The translations under genes were made by a program, and so were the position numbers. 64,000 bases of DNA from Alloascoidea africana. Its lineage: Eukaryota; Ascomycota; Alloascoideomycetes; Alloascoideales; Alloascoideaceae. The stretch lies in the NCBI GenBank assembly GCA_030581615.1, contig JAKTTT010000054.1:62001-126000 (forward strand), given 5' to 3'. This document shows, piece after piece, positions 49,361 through 60,290 of this stretch; position 1 is the first letter of the stretch, and each line of letters opens with the position of its first letter. The notes under the pieces were generated by a model. It worked only from the letters and a program-made list of their open reading frames with translations. It had not been told where the DNA came from and did no database searches.

Positions 49361-50926
49361 CTAATCCCACGATTCAATTCTCATAGTTCCCTTCTCTGCA
49401 AGGTTTGCATGCAATTTGAAAGCATCTTTGAGAATGTGTGGCTCATGGAGACACTTCTTCTTCTCAGCGTAGAAAGTAGCCCTTTCAACGTATTCTCTCA
49501 AAATTGGCTTGTAAACTGGGTGAACAATCTTATCGATGATTTCCTTGGAACGCTCCTTTGGAGACAATCCACGTAAGTCTGCAAGGCCTTGCTCAGTAAC
49601 AATAACGTCCAAATCGTGTTCGGTTTGATCAACATGTGTAGCGAATGGAACAACACATGAAAGACCTTGAGGGTCAGTCTTGGTGGGTCTGGAAGATGGA
49701 GTGTGCATGATAGACAGTTTTGCATTTCGGAGGAAATCCGCAGAACCTCCTAAACCGTTAAGCATTCTGGACCCGTTAACGTTTGTGGAATTGGCATGGG
49801 CGTAAATATCAACCTCAACTGGAGTGTTCATGGCAATAACACCAAGTCTTCGGATAATTTCAGGAGAGTTGGAAACGACCTGGGATCGGAGCAAAAGCTT
49901 ATCCTTGTATTGATCCCAGTTCTTGTAGAATCTCTGAAATCCCTCATCTGTCAATCGGATAGAGGTTGTTGTTGCAAAGTCCAACTTGCCAGAGTCCAAA
50001 AAGTCCAAGAAGGAATCCTGGAGAACCTCGGTCCAAACGTTCAAGTTCTTAAAGTTGGCGCCGGCAAGCCCTTCAATTACAGCATTGGCAATGTTGCCAA
50101 TGCCCGATTGCAACGGGTGAAGGTTTTCGGGCAATCTTCCTTGTTTGACCTCGTTCTCAAAGAACTCGATCAGGTGGCCCGCAATAGCCTGGGAAACGGC
50201 ATCGGAAGGCGTATTTGGTCCAACCACATCCGGCTTAGTGGTCTCAACAATTGCCAAAACCTTTGATGGGTCCACTGGGATGGCTGGTGTTCCAATACGT
50301 TGGTCAACCTGGGTGATCTGGTATGGCTTTCTGAAAGGTGGGAGCTCAGGCATGTTGATATCGTGCAAGCCTTCAAAGCTTGGGGTATGTGTATTGACCT
50401 CGATGATGACACCATCGGCGTAATCAATCTGCTCAGGTGAGCCACCCACAGCTGGACCGGGGACAATCGAACCATCTTCAGTGATTGCAGTGGCCTCGAT
50501 GATTGTGATATCCAATTTCTTGGAACCGACCTTGTCCTTTGTGTAGAATCCGTAGGTAAGATCCTGGGGCCACATGGATAAATGCTTGTCAAAGAACTGG
50601 GTTCTGCCCTCGTTGATGGCCTTTGCGATGGGCTTTCCTACCTGATGGGGGGATCTCCTCAGAATCATATCAAGGTCTGCCCAGACCGATTCCTCGGGGC
50701 CCGCAGAGGCGCCAATGAACAGGTTGAAGGCCAGCTTTCCTTGAAGGTTGTTCTTCTTGACGTGCTCAGAAAGAGCCTTGGGGACGGCCTTTGGAGCGCC
50801 CACACCGGTGAAACCAGACCATCCCAAGTACTGGCCATGCTTGAAAAATGGGATGGTTTCCTCCGCAGTCATCAGCTTCTGGAGGTAAGGGGCATATCGC
50901 ACACGAGACTTGAGAAGAGAGCTCAT
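49361..50926 (-). CDS. ACH1: Acetyl-CoA hydrolase / CoA transferase Ach1
   Basis: 521-residue mitochondrial enzyme moving CoA between succinyl-CoA or acetyl-CoA and acetate, important for acetate handling. The length matches yeast Ach1 (526). Motifs include [18 protein letters not shown] (about 36-53), [12 protein letters not shown] (about 68-79), the catalytic Glu region [20 protein letters not shown] (about 253-272) with [10 protein letters not shown], and AYVF-type C-terminal block [17 protein letters not shown] (about 441-457). The first ATG in frame is at 50926 ([18 protein letters not shown]); upstream codons are non-ATG. No intron. Its promoter is GC-rich, with a TATA box 107 bp upstream and an 11-bp tandem repeat. 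Confidence 0.95.
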   Translation of the reverse strand: MSSLLKSRVRYAPYLQKLMTAEETIPFFKHGQYLGWSGFTGVGAPKAVPKALSEHVKKNNLQGKLAFNLFIGASAGPEESVWADLDMILRRSPHQVGKPIAKAINEGRTQFFDKHLSMWPQDLTYGFYTKDKVGSKKLDITIIEATAITEDGSIVPGPAVGGSPEQIDYADGVIIEVNTHTPSFEGLHDINMPELPPFRKPYQITQVDQRIGTPAIPVDPSKVLAIVETTKPDVVGPNTPSDAVSQAIAGHLIEFFENEVKQGRLPENLHPLQSGIGNIANAVIEGLAGANFKNLNVWTEVLQDSFLDFLDSGKLDFATTTSIRLTDEGFQRFYKNWDQYKDKLLLRSQVVSNSPEIIRRLGVIAMNTPVEVDIYAHANSTNVNGSRMLNGLGGSADFLRNAKLSIMHTPSSRPTKTDPQGLSCVVPFATHVDQTEHDLDVIVTEQGLADLRGLSPKERSKEIIDKIVHPVYKPILREYVERATFYAEKKKCLHEPHILKDAFKLHANLAEKGTMRIESWD

Positions 50927-51032
50927 CTTGGAAACGTCGAGGAGGGGTAGTGGGGGTGACTGGGCAAAGAGGGCAAAGGAGGGGGAATCGGGGGGACTGA
51001 AGTAGGAAAGTGGGACCCAGGCCAAGCAGGTC

Positions 51033-51040
51033 TTTTTATA
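51033..51040 (-). promoter_or_regulatory. TATA box of ACH1
   Basis: On the minus strand TATAAAAA, preceded by CCGG, 107 bp upstream of the ATG. Position and sequence suit a TATA box. Confidence 0.6.
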
Positions 51041-51238
51041 CCGGGAACTGGCCGCCAGGAGCCGCTCCGCAAAAGTCCAACAAGTCGCTTTTTGCAGCCG
51101 TCACCCGGCAGTTGCCTATTCGGGCAGGCCCCCACCATCCGCCAAGCGAGCGCACTACCCCGCCTTTGCCGTTTGCGTCGACCTGCAGCCCGCGGCCGTT
51201 GGCGCTTTTGGTCTCTTTGCCATTGGTCTCCGGACAAA

Positions 51239-51282
51239 TGGCATGCCACTGGCATGCCAGTGGCTTGCGACTGGCTTGCGAC
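51239..51282. repeat. Four tandem 11-bp repeats in the ACH1 upstream region
   Basis: TGGCATGCCAC, TGGCATGCCAG, TGGCTTGCGAC, TGGCTTGCGAC in direct succession. The first two contain the palindrome GGCATGCC. They lie about 313 bp upstream of the ACH1 ATG. They could be a multimerised activator site or a chance minisatellite. Confidence 0.7.
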
Positions 51283-52944
51283 TCGGACGCCAGGGACCTG
51301 GGCTTGAGTCCGAGCCCGACGTTCTGCTCCGGGCTGCGGTTGGGGAGGTGCCGGAGCCGCCGAGCTGTCACCTTTTAGAGGCTATCTCCTGACTCAAGGA
51401 GAATGCTCTGGAAATGACTGGCAAAATAACGCGGCGATTGCTCCCCCAATGTCCCCTATTTCACGTGTTTTGGAGTTTGGAGTCTACCGGGCGAAAGCAA
51501 AATTACAACCTGTGTGGGATCTTTGTCCTTGTTGTCAGGAGCCGTCAAGTGAGATATCAGAATGACCCTTCGGAGTAGCGGTTCTTCTAAATCAAGCGAA
51601 AAGCCAAGCCAAAGAAGTGCTAACAAACTTGTGATTTTCAAATCTGGAGGTGACCAGAGTCCCAAAAGCAGACTCGGCGAACTCGTTTTGTTTTCGGTAT
51701 CGTGCTGTGTCAGCATTGTTCACATATCATATACTAGTAGATTACGACATGACAGATAGCCGTTGTCACCCATTCCATTCCTGGAGTGTCCATCTTCAAA
51801 CAATCTTTAAAATCTTTAAATGAAAGAAACTCTTGCTTTCATCTAGGCAGAGATGCAGTTTGTTCGTCTGGTCCATTTCAGCAAGATCTCATCTTTCATG
51901 AAAAATGCGTTCGCGTCATGAATATGAATAATTTCATTACCATCCTTCCCTTGCATTCGCAGACAGAACCTATAGGCGATGGCCTATATCAAATTTTTGA
52001 AAGAAAAAGATGCTTCGCTTTCTCCTTGCATAAAGGGGAACAAGCGTTAGACACAAAACTCTAAATTTGCTCGCTTTCAACAATAACACCAAAAAATTGC
52101 TGTTTACTATTGTTTTAAAAAAAATACTTGAGGTTGTTCTTTTACACGTACAAAAGTGACGAGGTCAAAATGATACTATTTGAGGTCAAAGATTATTTGC
52201 TTTCCTAGACATACGTTGACATTTTATTGATACAGAACCAGATACATATGCCAAACTTCGGACTTCAAAGACCTAGTGTCCTGACAGTATAACAGGAAAA
52301 AAAAACTGTAGTTGGATACAATTCTTTGCCAACTTTCACCACCCTGAAACAAGCAGAAGCACACGCAAAGCTCTGCTCAGAAATCACCTTGAACACAATA
52401 TCACCACGCGAAAATTTATAGTGAGTAATCTCTAGTGCTCAAATGCTCGAATCTAATCCCTACGGCTATGCCCGTTTTATTCAAGGCTAACATAGAGTTT
52501 AACTCTTACATCTGACAGGCGTGATGAGATCTGCTCGCGACATCATCATAGTAAATAGAGACCTGCGCAAAGATCAGATATTGAAGAGTCACCCCATTTT
52601 TCTCTGGCTAACCAAGCCTGTTCACAATCAGAGCTGAGGCTATCGCCAAATCGCTTACTTAATTCCCCAGCAAAACCGAAAGACGGAAAGAAACCTTGTT
52701 AAATTGACCAAAAATCCCAGAAACCACAACCGCAACACCCGTTCTACCCATCCCTCCCATACAAACAGATCGTCAGGGTAACCCCAGAGGACTTCCAATC
52801 CATCACTTGCACGTGATTTAGAAATATAAGAAGTCGCGGGGATTTTTCGAAATGGCGATGGAATTGGGCATTGTTTCACTACAAGAATTGAAGACATCTT
52901 TTGGACTTCACACCGTCGTGTAAACATATCTGCTTGGTTTCACA

Positions 52945-55929
52945 ATGGGCGTGCTCATTGCTTCTCTGTTTCTGCCGTACACAGTCAACTTTGAAATTGA
53001 AAATGTCAATAACCACATCTCATCGTCCTCTAGACAGGTTTCGATTGGGGAAAATGTAGGTGCTTTGACTGTCCCCCCAAGTACTGGCGAAGATGATCCA
53101 CGGCCTTCTTTAAAATGGAGTGGTGCTTCATCAACCATGGCCATTCCAACTCTTAGCTCGATTCTGAAGCCGGTGGCAATGTCTCAATCTGCTGGCTCTT
53201 CCCCTATTTCAACACCGATGGGGAGGGAATTTGATCATCACACATTTCAAAAAGAGATCAACGAGAAGTTGCTAGAAGCATTGGAAAAGGCAGAGAAAGA
53301 CCCATTGACTCTGAAAACCCCCTCTGAAGGCGGGTTTTTCAAGGCTGGTCATCCCATTCACCAACCGCGCTCAAAGACTCCTTACCTTGGTCCATCGAAA
53401 AGCATTGTAGATGAGCGAAGTCAGCCATCCAGTCCTTACTTGGCATCATTCAAATTCAAAACCTCTTTTGAAAAGGCAAATGGGAATGGGAAAATTTTGC
53501 CAGCTCGTGTCTCTCCTTTCCCCTCTCGCAAGCCATCTATCGATGATGAAGTCTTCTCCAAAGCACCTTGGTCAATTGTCCCGTTCCACAAGGGAAATGG
53601 CGGTCTGAGAAATGCAGTTGCGAGGTCGGTTAAAGACCATACGATTGAAAATAGAACTTGGATTGGTACCGTCGGCATGCCCACAGACTCCCTCTCAGGC
53701 GACCTAAAGTCTGCAATTGTCTCGAAACTGCAGAAAGAGTACGATTGTGAGGCCGTACTACCATCTGATTCTACGTTTCAAGGCCATTATCTACAGTACT
53801 GTAAACAAATTTTATGGCCTACACTACACTATCAAATATCCGATAATCCAAAGTCAAAGGTATATGAAGATCATTCTTGGGAGCACTATCGACTCTTGAA
53901 CCAGCTCTTTGCAGACAAGATTGTCGAGGTATACAAGCCTGGTGATATTATTTGGATAAATGATTACCATTTGCTGTTGGCACCGCAGATGATTCGAGAA
54001 AAGCTTCCGAATGCAAAGATTGGCTTTTTCTTACATGTTTCTTTCCCCTCCAGCGAAGTGTTTCGCTGTTTTGCACTCAGGACAAAATTGCTACAGGGCA
54101 TGCTTGGCGCAAATTGTATAGGCTTTCAAACAGAGGAGTATACCACGCATTTTCTACAAACATGCAACCGTTTACTCGCTGTTGACATTTCCGAAGACGG
54201 CATCATATCAGATGGCAAGTTTATTAGTGTTGTGAACTTTGGAGTTGGTATTGATCCTGGTAGTGTTGCTGTTCAAATGCTGGACGACCAAGTTACCCAG
54301 TTTAGACAACTTATTCGCGCTAGATGGCCAGATAAAACTTTGATCGTTGGAAGAGACAAATTGGATTCGATAAGAGGTGTGAAAAACAAGTTGCTTGCTT
54401 ATGAGGAGTTCTTGCACAAATATCCAGAGTGGATCAACAAGGCTGTTCTGGTGCAGGTCTGCTACAAGGGTAACCAAGATTTAGAATTGCAAAGCGATGT
54501 GATGCAAATTGTGGACCGCATAAATTCGTTAGACACAAATCTTGCAATTAGCCAACCTGTTGTGTTCTACCATCAGGATATCGATTTTGCCCAGTATTTG
54601 GGTTTAATGTGCGAAGCTGACGCATTTGCAGTGACGTCTTTACGCGAAGGCATGAATCTGACGTGTCACGAATACGTTATTTGTGCAAGCGAAAGGAAAG
54701 GGGTTTTAATTTTGTCCGAGTTTACGGGATCGGCGTCTGTTATGGGCAACTCCGCTTTGCTTATCAACCCATGGGACAAGCGCCAGGTCTCTGAAGCCTT
54801 CCATATTGCGCTGACAATGTCGGTACATGAAAGATATCGCAGATGGAGAAATTTGTTTGGATATGTTTCGACTCACACGGGTTCCCACTGGTGTAAAGAG
54901 TTTCTCGAAAGCGTAGACAGTGCCTGGAATGAGCAGCAACAACGAAAAGCAAGCAACATCCCCAGACTTAGTCCAGCTGATGTGAAGGACAAATATCTTG
55001 AAGCAGGACTAAGAGCAATCAACTCCAGGCAACCCATTAAACGTTTGTTTTTCTTGAATCTTGAATCAAGTCCTGGTATTGTTGTCAAGGGAAGTCTTCG
55101 TTCCTCTAAAACTGTGCCTATTTCGCCCCAGAGGAAAATTGCCCTTATATCAGATTTAGTTGCGGATCCGAACAATATTGTTTACATTATGAGCTATTCC
55201 AGTAGGTTTGCGCTCGAACGAATCTACCGTCGCATCCCCAACGTTGGTCTGATTGCGGAAAACGGGGGATATCTCAAACCTGCTGGGCGTGACTACTGGA
55301 TCTCCATTGTGAATGAACAAGAATTGGATTGGAAAAAATCAATTAAGAAAACAGTAGGCTCAATGGCAGAAAGGTTGCCGGGGTCAATTGTCGAGGAACT
55401 CGATTGCTCCATTCGGTACTACGTTGGCACAGCTGAAGACAAAGAGCGAGCCAGAGCGACCACCGGAGAGTGTATTAGCCATGTGAATGATCTCTATAAA
55501 AATAGAAAAGTGCACGCGACTCTTGTTAACGGGGTGGTTGTGATTCAGCCAACAGCAGATCTTTCTCTTGAAGCTGTTGAGTGTGCCATCATGATGCTGA
55601 CACAGGGCAAGCTATCTTCGAATCCTCTTACTGGATCGGGATCTCAATATAACATCTTGCCCACATCCTCACAAACTTCCCCAATTAACCAACCCAAAGA
55701 GGAACTCTACTACTTTCCTCAAAAGCCTGCTCAGATCGGAATGATTTTTGTTGCCGGCGGTAACAACCCAGGTGATGAGCCAGTTTTTGACTACATCAAC
55801 TCCAAATTTATCCCCACTGGAGTGCCCACATTCACTGTGTCTGTAGCGAAAAAAGCTGCAACGTCTGCCAAAGTCACGGTTGATGGACTCAATCTGTTGC
55901 TTTCTTATATCAACAACTGGATCTCTTAA
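52945..55929 (+). CDS. Regulatory subunit of the trehalose synthase complex (Tsl1/Tps3 type)
   Basis: 994 residues. The N-terminus MGVLIASLFLPYTVNFE matches the Tsl1/Tps3 start. A disordered Ser/Pro-rich part follows. A Tps1-like GT20 domain covers about 215-690 (IIWINDYHLLLAPQMIREKL, GFFLHVSFPSSEVFRCF, GFQTEEYTTHFLQ, SLREGMNLTCHEYV). A phosphatase-like domain covers about 695-985; its catalytic DxDGT motif is replaced by LFFLNLESSPG, though GLIAENGGYLKPAG is kept. So it is a non-catalytic scaffold that links Tps1 and Tps2 rather than Tps2 itself. Tsl1 and Tps3 (1098 and 1054 residues in S. cerevisiae) are paralogues, and I cannot say which name applies. No intron. Confidence 0.9.
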   Translation: MGVLIASLFLPYTVNFEIENVNNHISSSSRQVSIGENVGALTVPPSTGEDDPRPSLKWSGASSTMAIPTLSSILKPVAMSQSAGSSPISTPMGREFDHHTFQKEINEKLLEALEKAEKDPLTLKTPSEGGFFKAGHPIHQPRSKTPYLGPSKSIVDERSQPSSPYLASFKFKTSFEKANGNGKILPARVSPFPSRKPSIDDEVFSKAPWSIVPFHKGNGGLRNAVARSVKDHTIENRTWIGTVGMPTDSLSGDLKSAIVSKLQKEYDCEAVLPSDSTFQGHYLQYCKQILWPTLHYQISDNPKSKVYEDHSWEHYRLLNQLFADKIVEVYKPGDIIWINDYHLLLAPQMIREKLPNAKIGFFLHVSFPSSEVFRCFALRTKLLQGMLGANCIGFQTEEYTTHFLQTCNRLLAVDISEDGIISDGKFISVVNFGVGIDPGSVAVQMLDDQVTQFRQLIRARWPDKTLIVGRDKLDSIRGVKNKLLAYEEFLHKYPEWINKAVLVQVCYKGNQDLELQSDVMQIVDRINSLDTNLAISQPVVFYHQDIDFAQYLGLMCEADAFAVTSLREGMNLTCHEYVICASERKGVLILSEFTGSASVMGNSALLINPWDKRQVSEAFHIALTMSVHERYRRWRNLFGYVSTHTGSHWCKEFLESVDSAWNEQQQRKASNIPRLSPADVKDKYLEAGLRAINSRQPIKRLFFLNLESSPGIVVKGSLRSSKTVPISPQRKIALISDLVADPNNIVYIMSYSSRFALERIYRRIPNVGLIAENGGYLKPAGRDYWISIVNEQELDWKKSIKKTVGSMAERLPGSIVEELDCSIRYYVGTAEDKERARATTGECISHVNDLYKNRKVHATLVNGVVVIQPTADLSLEAVECAIMMLTQGKLSSNPLTGSGSQYNILPTSSQTSPINQPKEELYYFPQKPAQIGMIFVAGGNNPGDEPVFDYINSKFIPTGVPTFTVSVAKKAATSAKVTVDGLNLLLSYINNWIS

Positions 55930-57342
55930 AACAAAAGTCTCTGGAGAAGGAAGGAAAATGAAATAAATCTGTAAAAATCGCACATATATGGTCTTGTCTT
56001 TGGAAACACTACTCGGAGTTTAGAAATTGACAGTTTTTCTCAAGCCCCGGATCCTTATTTTGCATTAGCTTTGGTTCCGGAAATATGGACTGTCTGGTAT
56101 TTATATTGGTCTCTATCTTTTATTTTTGTCATCGTTATGTACTTGTAATCAGTGAATATGCCATTTTTTTTTGGGTAAATCCATATACATATATTTTAGC
56201 CTAATCACAAGATATAAAAAAATCATGGATGAGGATTGATGGAGAATTCAATCTTCTAGTAGCTTGGTGGTTTCACCAATTAGTATCCACATTTTAGATA
56301 CTCTGTGCCGATCTGGCGTTAATATCAATTCATTTTAACAATTCAAGGATTCTTAGGCTAACACAAGATTATCCCACCCTTTCCTATACATGTCTTCTTT
56401 ATGTGCATCCATTCACATACGAACAGGAATAGTGGAAACATTATGACCTTGAGCAGCAAAATCTTTATTTCACAAATAGTTCTACTTCGTCACTGTCTCT
56501 AAACAGAACTGTTATCTGGATTTTGATTTTGTAATTTGCACTTCACACACATTATAAAGATTTATGCTTCTGAAAATTTGGGCTGGTACAGACTACAAGA
56601 AAATCTCAATCTAGAGAAGGCTGATTTCTAGGACAAGTTTAACAAATGATACTAATGATATGCCTAAATCTGCCCAACTGGCCATTTTTGTCTATGCATC
56701 AAGTTGCCTTTCTGAATGGCCAACTACTGCCGGTCGTATTTATTACGACGAGAGCTTTCTTTCCTTATCCTGCTTCAACGTGAGAGTATAAAGACAATCT
56801 TGCTGGTACTTCTTGATTTGGTCTCAGTCATACTCAGCGTCATGTCTAAATGTGTTCTGAACTGTTCAGTTTGCCTTTATAGCTAGAATATTGATATTCA
56901 ACGGATAAATCTCCCCAAAGTTCCAAAACCGAGCACGCAACTGTGCTAAGAAAAATCTAAAAGTGCACAACATTTTCGCTTTGTGATCGGTTTTGTCTGG
57001 GCGCTTAAGTGCAGCGCAGCTGAAGAATTAATATATTATGTGTTCAGTCTTCTCCAGAAGATATTGGCGGAACTAGGTAGCAGAGAATGATCTTAGGACC
57101 GATAAACTATTCCTTTGTAAATCTAAGAATGAAGGTTTGCTTGATCAAAAAGCTTTAGACCGTGAACTGCCGTTGCACATGCTATTTGGACATACACCAA
57201 AAGGTCAAAATCTTTGATTGGCAAGTAGGGCTCTCTTCGATGATTAGTTTTTACTGTGGTTTCTTAATTCTTTACTCCTAAACCTCTCCCTTTTTCATTT
57301 TCCAGGCAAAATATCAATCTTCACTAGTATAACCTTCTAAGT
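55930..57342. other. Intergenic upstream of the HMG-box gene
   Basis: 1.4 kb, AT-rich, with no gene recognised. A 10-base word at 56854-56863 (tgttctgaac) matches part of the repeated word near the left Ty3/Gypsy fossil, which may be chance. Confidence 0.45.
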
Positions 57343-58887
57343 ATGGGCAAACAGAAAAAAAGGACCCGTTATTATGATCCAGTTAAGGAATCTGAATCTT
57401 CAAGGGAAACTGAACCTTCAATATTGGTACATTCAAGGGAAACTGAACCTTCAATATTGGTACATTCAAGGGAAACTGAACCTTCAATATTTGTACATCC
57501 AAGGGAAACTGAACCTTTAAAATGTTTACATCCAAGGGAAACTGAACCTTCAAGATTTGTACATTCAATAACTGATCCAGCGCTGTATGCCTTAAACAAC
57601 TCGGGAAATAGTCAGGGACAGCACCTGAACAATTATGCGTTCTCAGGAAACAACCCCATACTGCCACCTTTGCAACAGCCTGTGCCTTTGGCCAACAATC
57701 CTGTCAGTCAAAATGCTTATGCGCCTGTTTTGCACCACAATACACAGACAGAAAGGGAAAGAAACAACAGCTTTGCTTTTCCTTCAGTTCTTCCCGAACA
57801 GTCTCTTGTAAACAGCGGTTATTATGTGAACCCTGAAAGACAACAATTAGAGTGTTTCAACAGAGGTTTCTGTCAAGAAACCAGCCAGAGCTCAGTTTAT
57901 ACAGATGCTATACCCCGGGAGTCTTTACCAATGATGGAGAATTACGATGGCATCGCTAGCACTTCAAAACTGCCATCACAAACACAATTGCCAATAATGG
58001 CACCTCTCCAACCAGAAATACAATGCACACCATCTCAAACACAAACACAACTCTCCAACTCCACAGGTTCTTCCCTACAAGAGTATAATCCTTTGACCAC
58101 AAATCCAAGTACATCAGTTCAAGACGAGATAAGAAATATGTTCCAAAATTCATATAAGTGGGTTCGTATCTCAACCCTAACTGAAGAAAGGATAGCAAAG
58201 ATGAGACTTCTTGCCGAGCAAATGAAGATCAATATCCAGCTACTAGAACCTATTCTGCAACTTTTTTCTCCAGAAGTATCTGAGAGTGTCTGCAAAAAAA
58301 ATGATATCGATGCTTGCCTTAAATTGGAGAATGGAGAAACTTACCTTAAGTTGTGCTCATCTTATTTCAACACGGAAGTGCCTTGCTTAAAGACCAGGCT
58401 CCTTGATGCACAGTTGGGAAAAGGGCCTCGCTATCAGGCTGAAATGGAGTACCAAGACGCTACAGAACAAAATAGAAAGGGCAGTCCGTGTCATATTAAA
58501 AGACCGCTCAATTCCTTCAAGCTCTACAAAAAGATGCAAATAAAAGCAGCCAAAAACTATGGGCTAGCCCTTGCAATAGAAGACGGCACTCTTGACGCAT
58601 GGAAACGCAAGGTGACCGACGTCTATCCTGAGAGAAATACTTTATTTCGGCCTGGTGATTCCCAAAGAATTTTGATAGCAGCGGTTAAAGCTAAAACAAA
58701 TGCTTCCTCTGTCTCGGAACATGGTCCGACCATTGATGCTACCAACAAAGTCAGTATTCGGGATGTCTCCACAGTTATTGGATTGATGTGGAAAACAGAG
58801 GAGGACCAATCGAAAAGAAACTTTAAGATATTCTCAGACAGAGAATATTTAATCTATGAAGTTCTTGTTGAATGGCAGTTCAGATAA
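57343..58887 (+). CDS. HMG-box protein with an interrupted box and N-terminal tandem repeat
   Basis: 514 residues. The N-terminus is basic (MGKQKKRTRYYDP), then five 11-residue repeats ([SP]RETEPSxxVH, about 20-74). A Gln/Asn/Pro-rich middle follows. At 386 the segment KRPLNSFKLYKKMQIKAA looks like helix 1 of an HMG box, and from 470 VSIRDVSTVIGLMWKTEEDQ then KIFSDREYLIYE look like helices 2 and 3. Roughly 60 residues lie between, where a normal box has about ten. The box resembles fungal MATA/MAT1-2-type HMG domains more than Nhp6. It is therefore probably a sequence-specific DNA-binding regulator, possibly mating-type related, but orthology is not established. No splice pair that cleanly removes the insert was found. 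Confidence 0.75.
   Translation: MGKQKKRTRYYDPVKESESSRETEPSILVHSRETEPSILVHSRETEPSIFVHPRETEPLKCLHPRETEPSRFVHSITDPALYALNNSGNSQGQHLNNYAFSGNNPILPPLQQPVPLANNPVSQNAYAPVLHHNTQTERERNNSFAFPSVLPEQSLVNSGYYVNPERQQLECFNRGFCQETSQSSVYTDAIPRESLPMMENYDGIASTSKLPSQTQLPIMAPLQPEIQCTPSQTQTQLSNSTGSSLQEYNPLTTNPSTSVQDEIRNMFQNSYKWVRISTLTEERIAKMRLLAEQMKINIQLLEPILQLFSPEVSESVCKKNDIDACLKLENGETYLKLCSSYFNTEVPCLKTRLLDAQLGKGPRYQAEMEYQDATEQNRKGSPCHIKRPLNSFKLYKKMQIKAAKNYGLALAIEDGTLDAWKRKVTDVYPERNTLFRPGDSQRILIAAVKAKTNASSVSEHGPTIDATNKVSIRDVSTVIGLMWKTEEDQSKRNFKIFSDREYLIYEVLVEWQFR
57400..57564 (+). repeat. Coding minisatellite, five 33-bp units
   Basis: Five consecutive 33-bp copies of tcaagggaaactgaacctt... starting at 57400, 57433, 57466, 57499 and 57532, in frame with the HMG-box protein. 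The first two are nearly identical and the last three have diverged, so the array has grown recently at its 5' end. Confidence 0.9.
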
Positions 58888-60290
58888 GCTGATCCCGTGA
58901 CCTCTAGCACATGAGGGCAGGGTAACAGAGAGTACTGTTAAGCATAAATAGTGCATGAGACAGTCTCTAGTTCTAGTTCTGAAACCGATAACATCATCTC
59001 CAATCTAACTGTTCTGTATTCGGACTACAAATGCCGTCCTAAAAAAACAAAAGGAAGAGCGAGGTTCCATCATCTTTCTTAGCTGTTCTGCGTCTACGTT
59101 TTGGCGGTTTGTGGAGCCTGTTGGGAATCTGATTTGTTAGGCTAGATATTACTGATGCAATTCGTTCGAATACTAAAGAATTTTGAAAATTTTGCTACTT
59201 TGTAAGAAGCCATAAATGCTATATTATTATACTTTTTATTTGTTTTAACCTAGAAATATGGATAGAAAACGATATCAGATTTATTTCCTTGATTTAGACG
59301 ACATTTTAAAAAACCAAGTGAGAAAAGGTAATACAGAGACACAGCCTTAAACTTTCAAGAACTTTAACACATTCCTCTGACCGATATGATGACAGAAACG
59401 AACCCGCCTTGGCGGGAAGGGAGAGAATGTGTCTCTGTATAATAACCCCCATTTTATTGGAAGCATGAAGGGAAGTCTCGCTTATGGTAAAGCAAGGGTC
59501 CACACTAAGCGGAACCTGACGGAGTTGTTCAGTATATTTTACTCGTTTCTTCTGAAACGTTATTTAACACAAGAAGATGTGTTGCCTCTCCATTCGTGTC
59601 AATAATTTCCTTCTAGAACATTATTTCCTATGGTTTGAAACCAGAGAAACATTCTCCCCCCTTTTTCCCCAGAGAGCATATCTAGTGTTTGGTTTTAATG
59701 ATACGCTATAGGAACCTAGCATGTTTGAGGAGACATGGGAACAGAAGATGGCTGATTACAATCCCCGGAAATATTTCTAATCAATTCACAGAACCGGGTA
59801 AAAAAACTAATACTTTGGCCACATTTCTAGTTCTAATCTGGTTCAAAGGCAAAAATGATCTCAAAGTTGATTGACACGGGTAGTTATACCAACCTGACTA
59901 GATCACTTATGAAGGTTCTAACTCCTGGGACTAGTAGAAAACTTGGCAACAAAACCCCAGGCTTTGAAAAATAGCCGGCAACGTATTGCACCTCTAGTAG
60001 TCAAAATAGCTGTAACGGGGAAGTAGAGCATTTGCCATGACTGAAGGTGATTTAGAATACCTATAAATTGCATACAATCCTTAGGAGTCTGCCCAATTTC
60101 TTTCAAGAATTAACGTGTAAATACAAGCGATTGTTTTATTTTTCAGTTTCATTATTCTCCAGGAGTCTCAAAAATCTATATCTAAAAATACAACACCAAA
60201 TATTGGAATCATGGAGCTATTTTAATCCATCACAAAATAATATAAACAATAAAAAAACACCGGAACAATTGTATACACACAAATAAAATA
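58888..60290. other. Convergent intergenic region
   Basis: 1.4 kb between the HMG-box gene and BCK1, AT-rich, no gene recognised. Confidence 0.5.

Larger units (their letters stand above)
50927..52944. other. Divergent intergenic region between ACH1 and the trehalose gene
   Basis: 2 kb. The left 450 bases are strongly GC-rich and contain the ACH1 control region; from about 51460 the sequence becomes AT-rich. No gene recognised. Confidence 0.5.
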
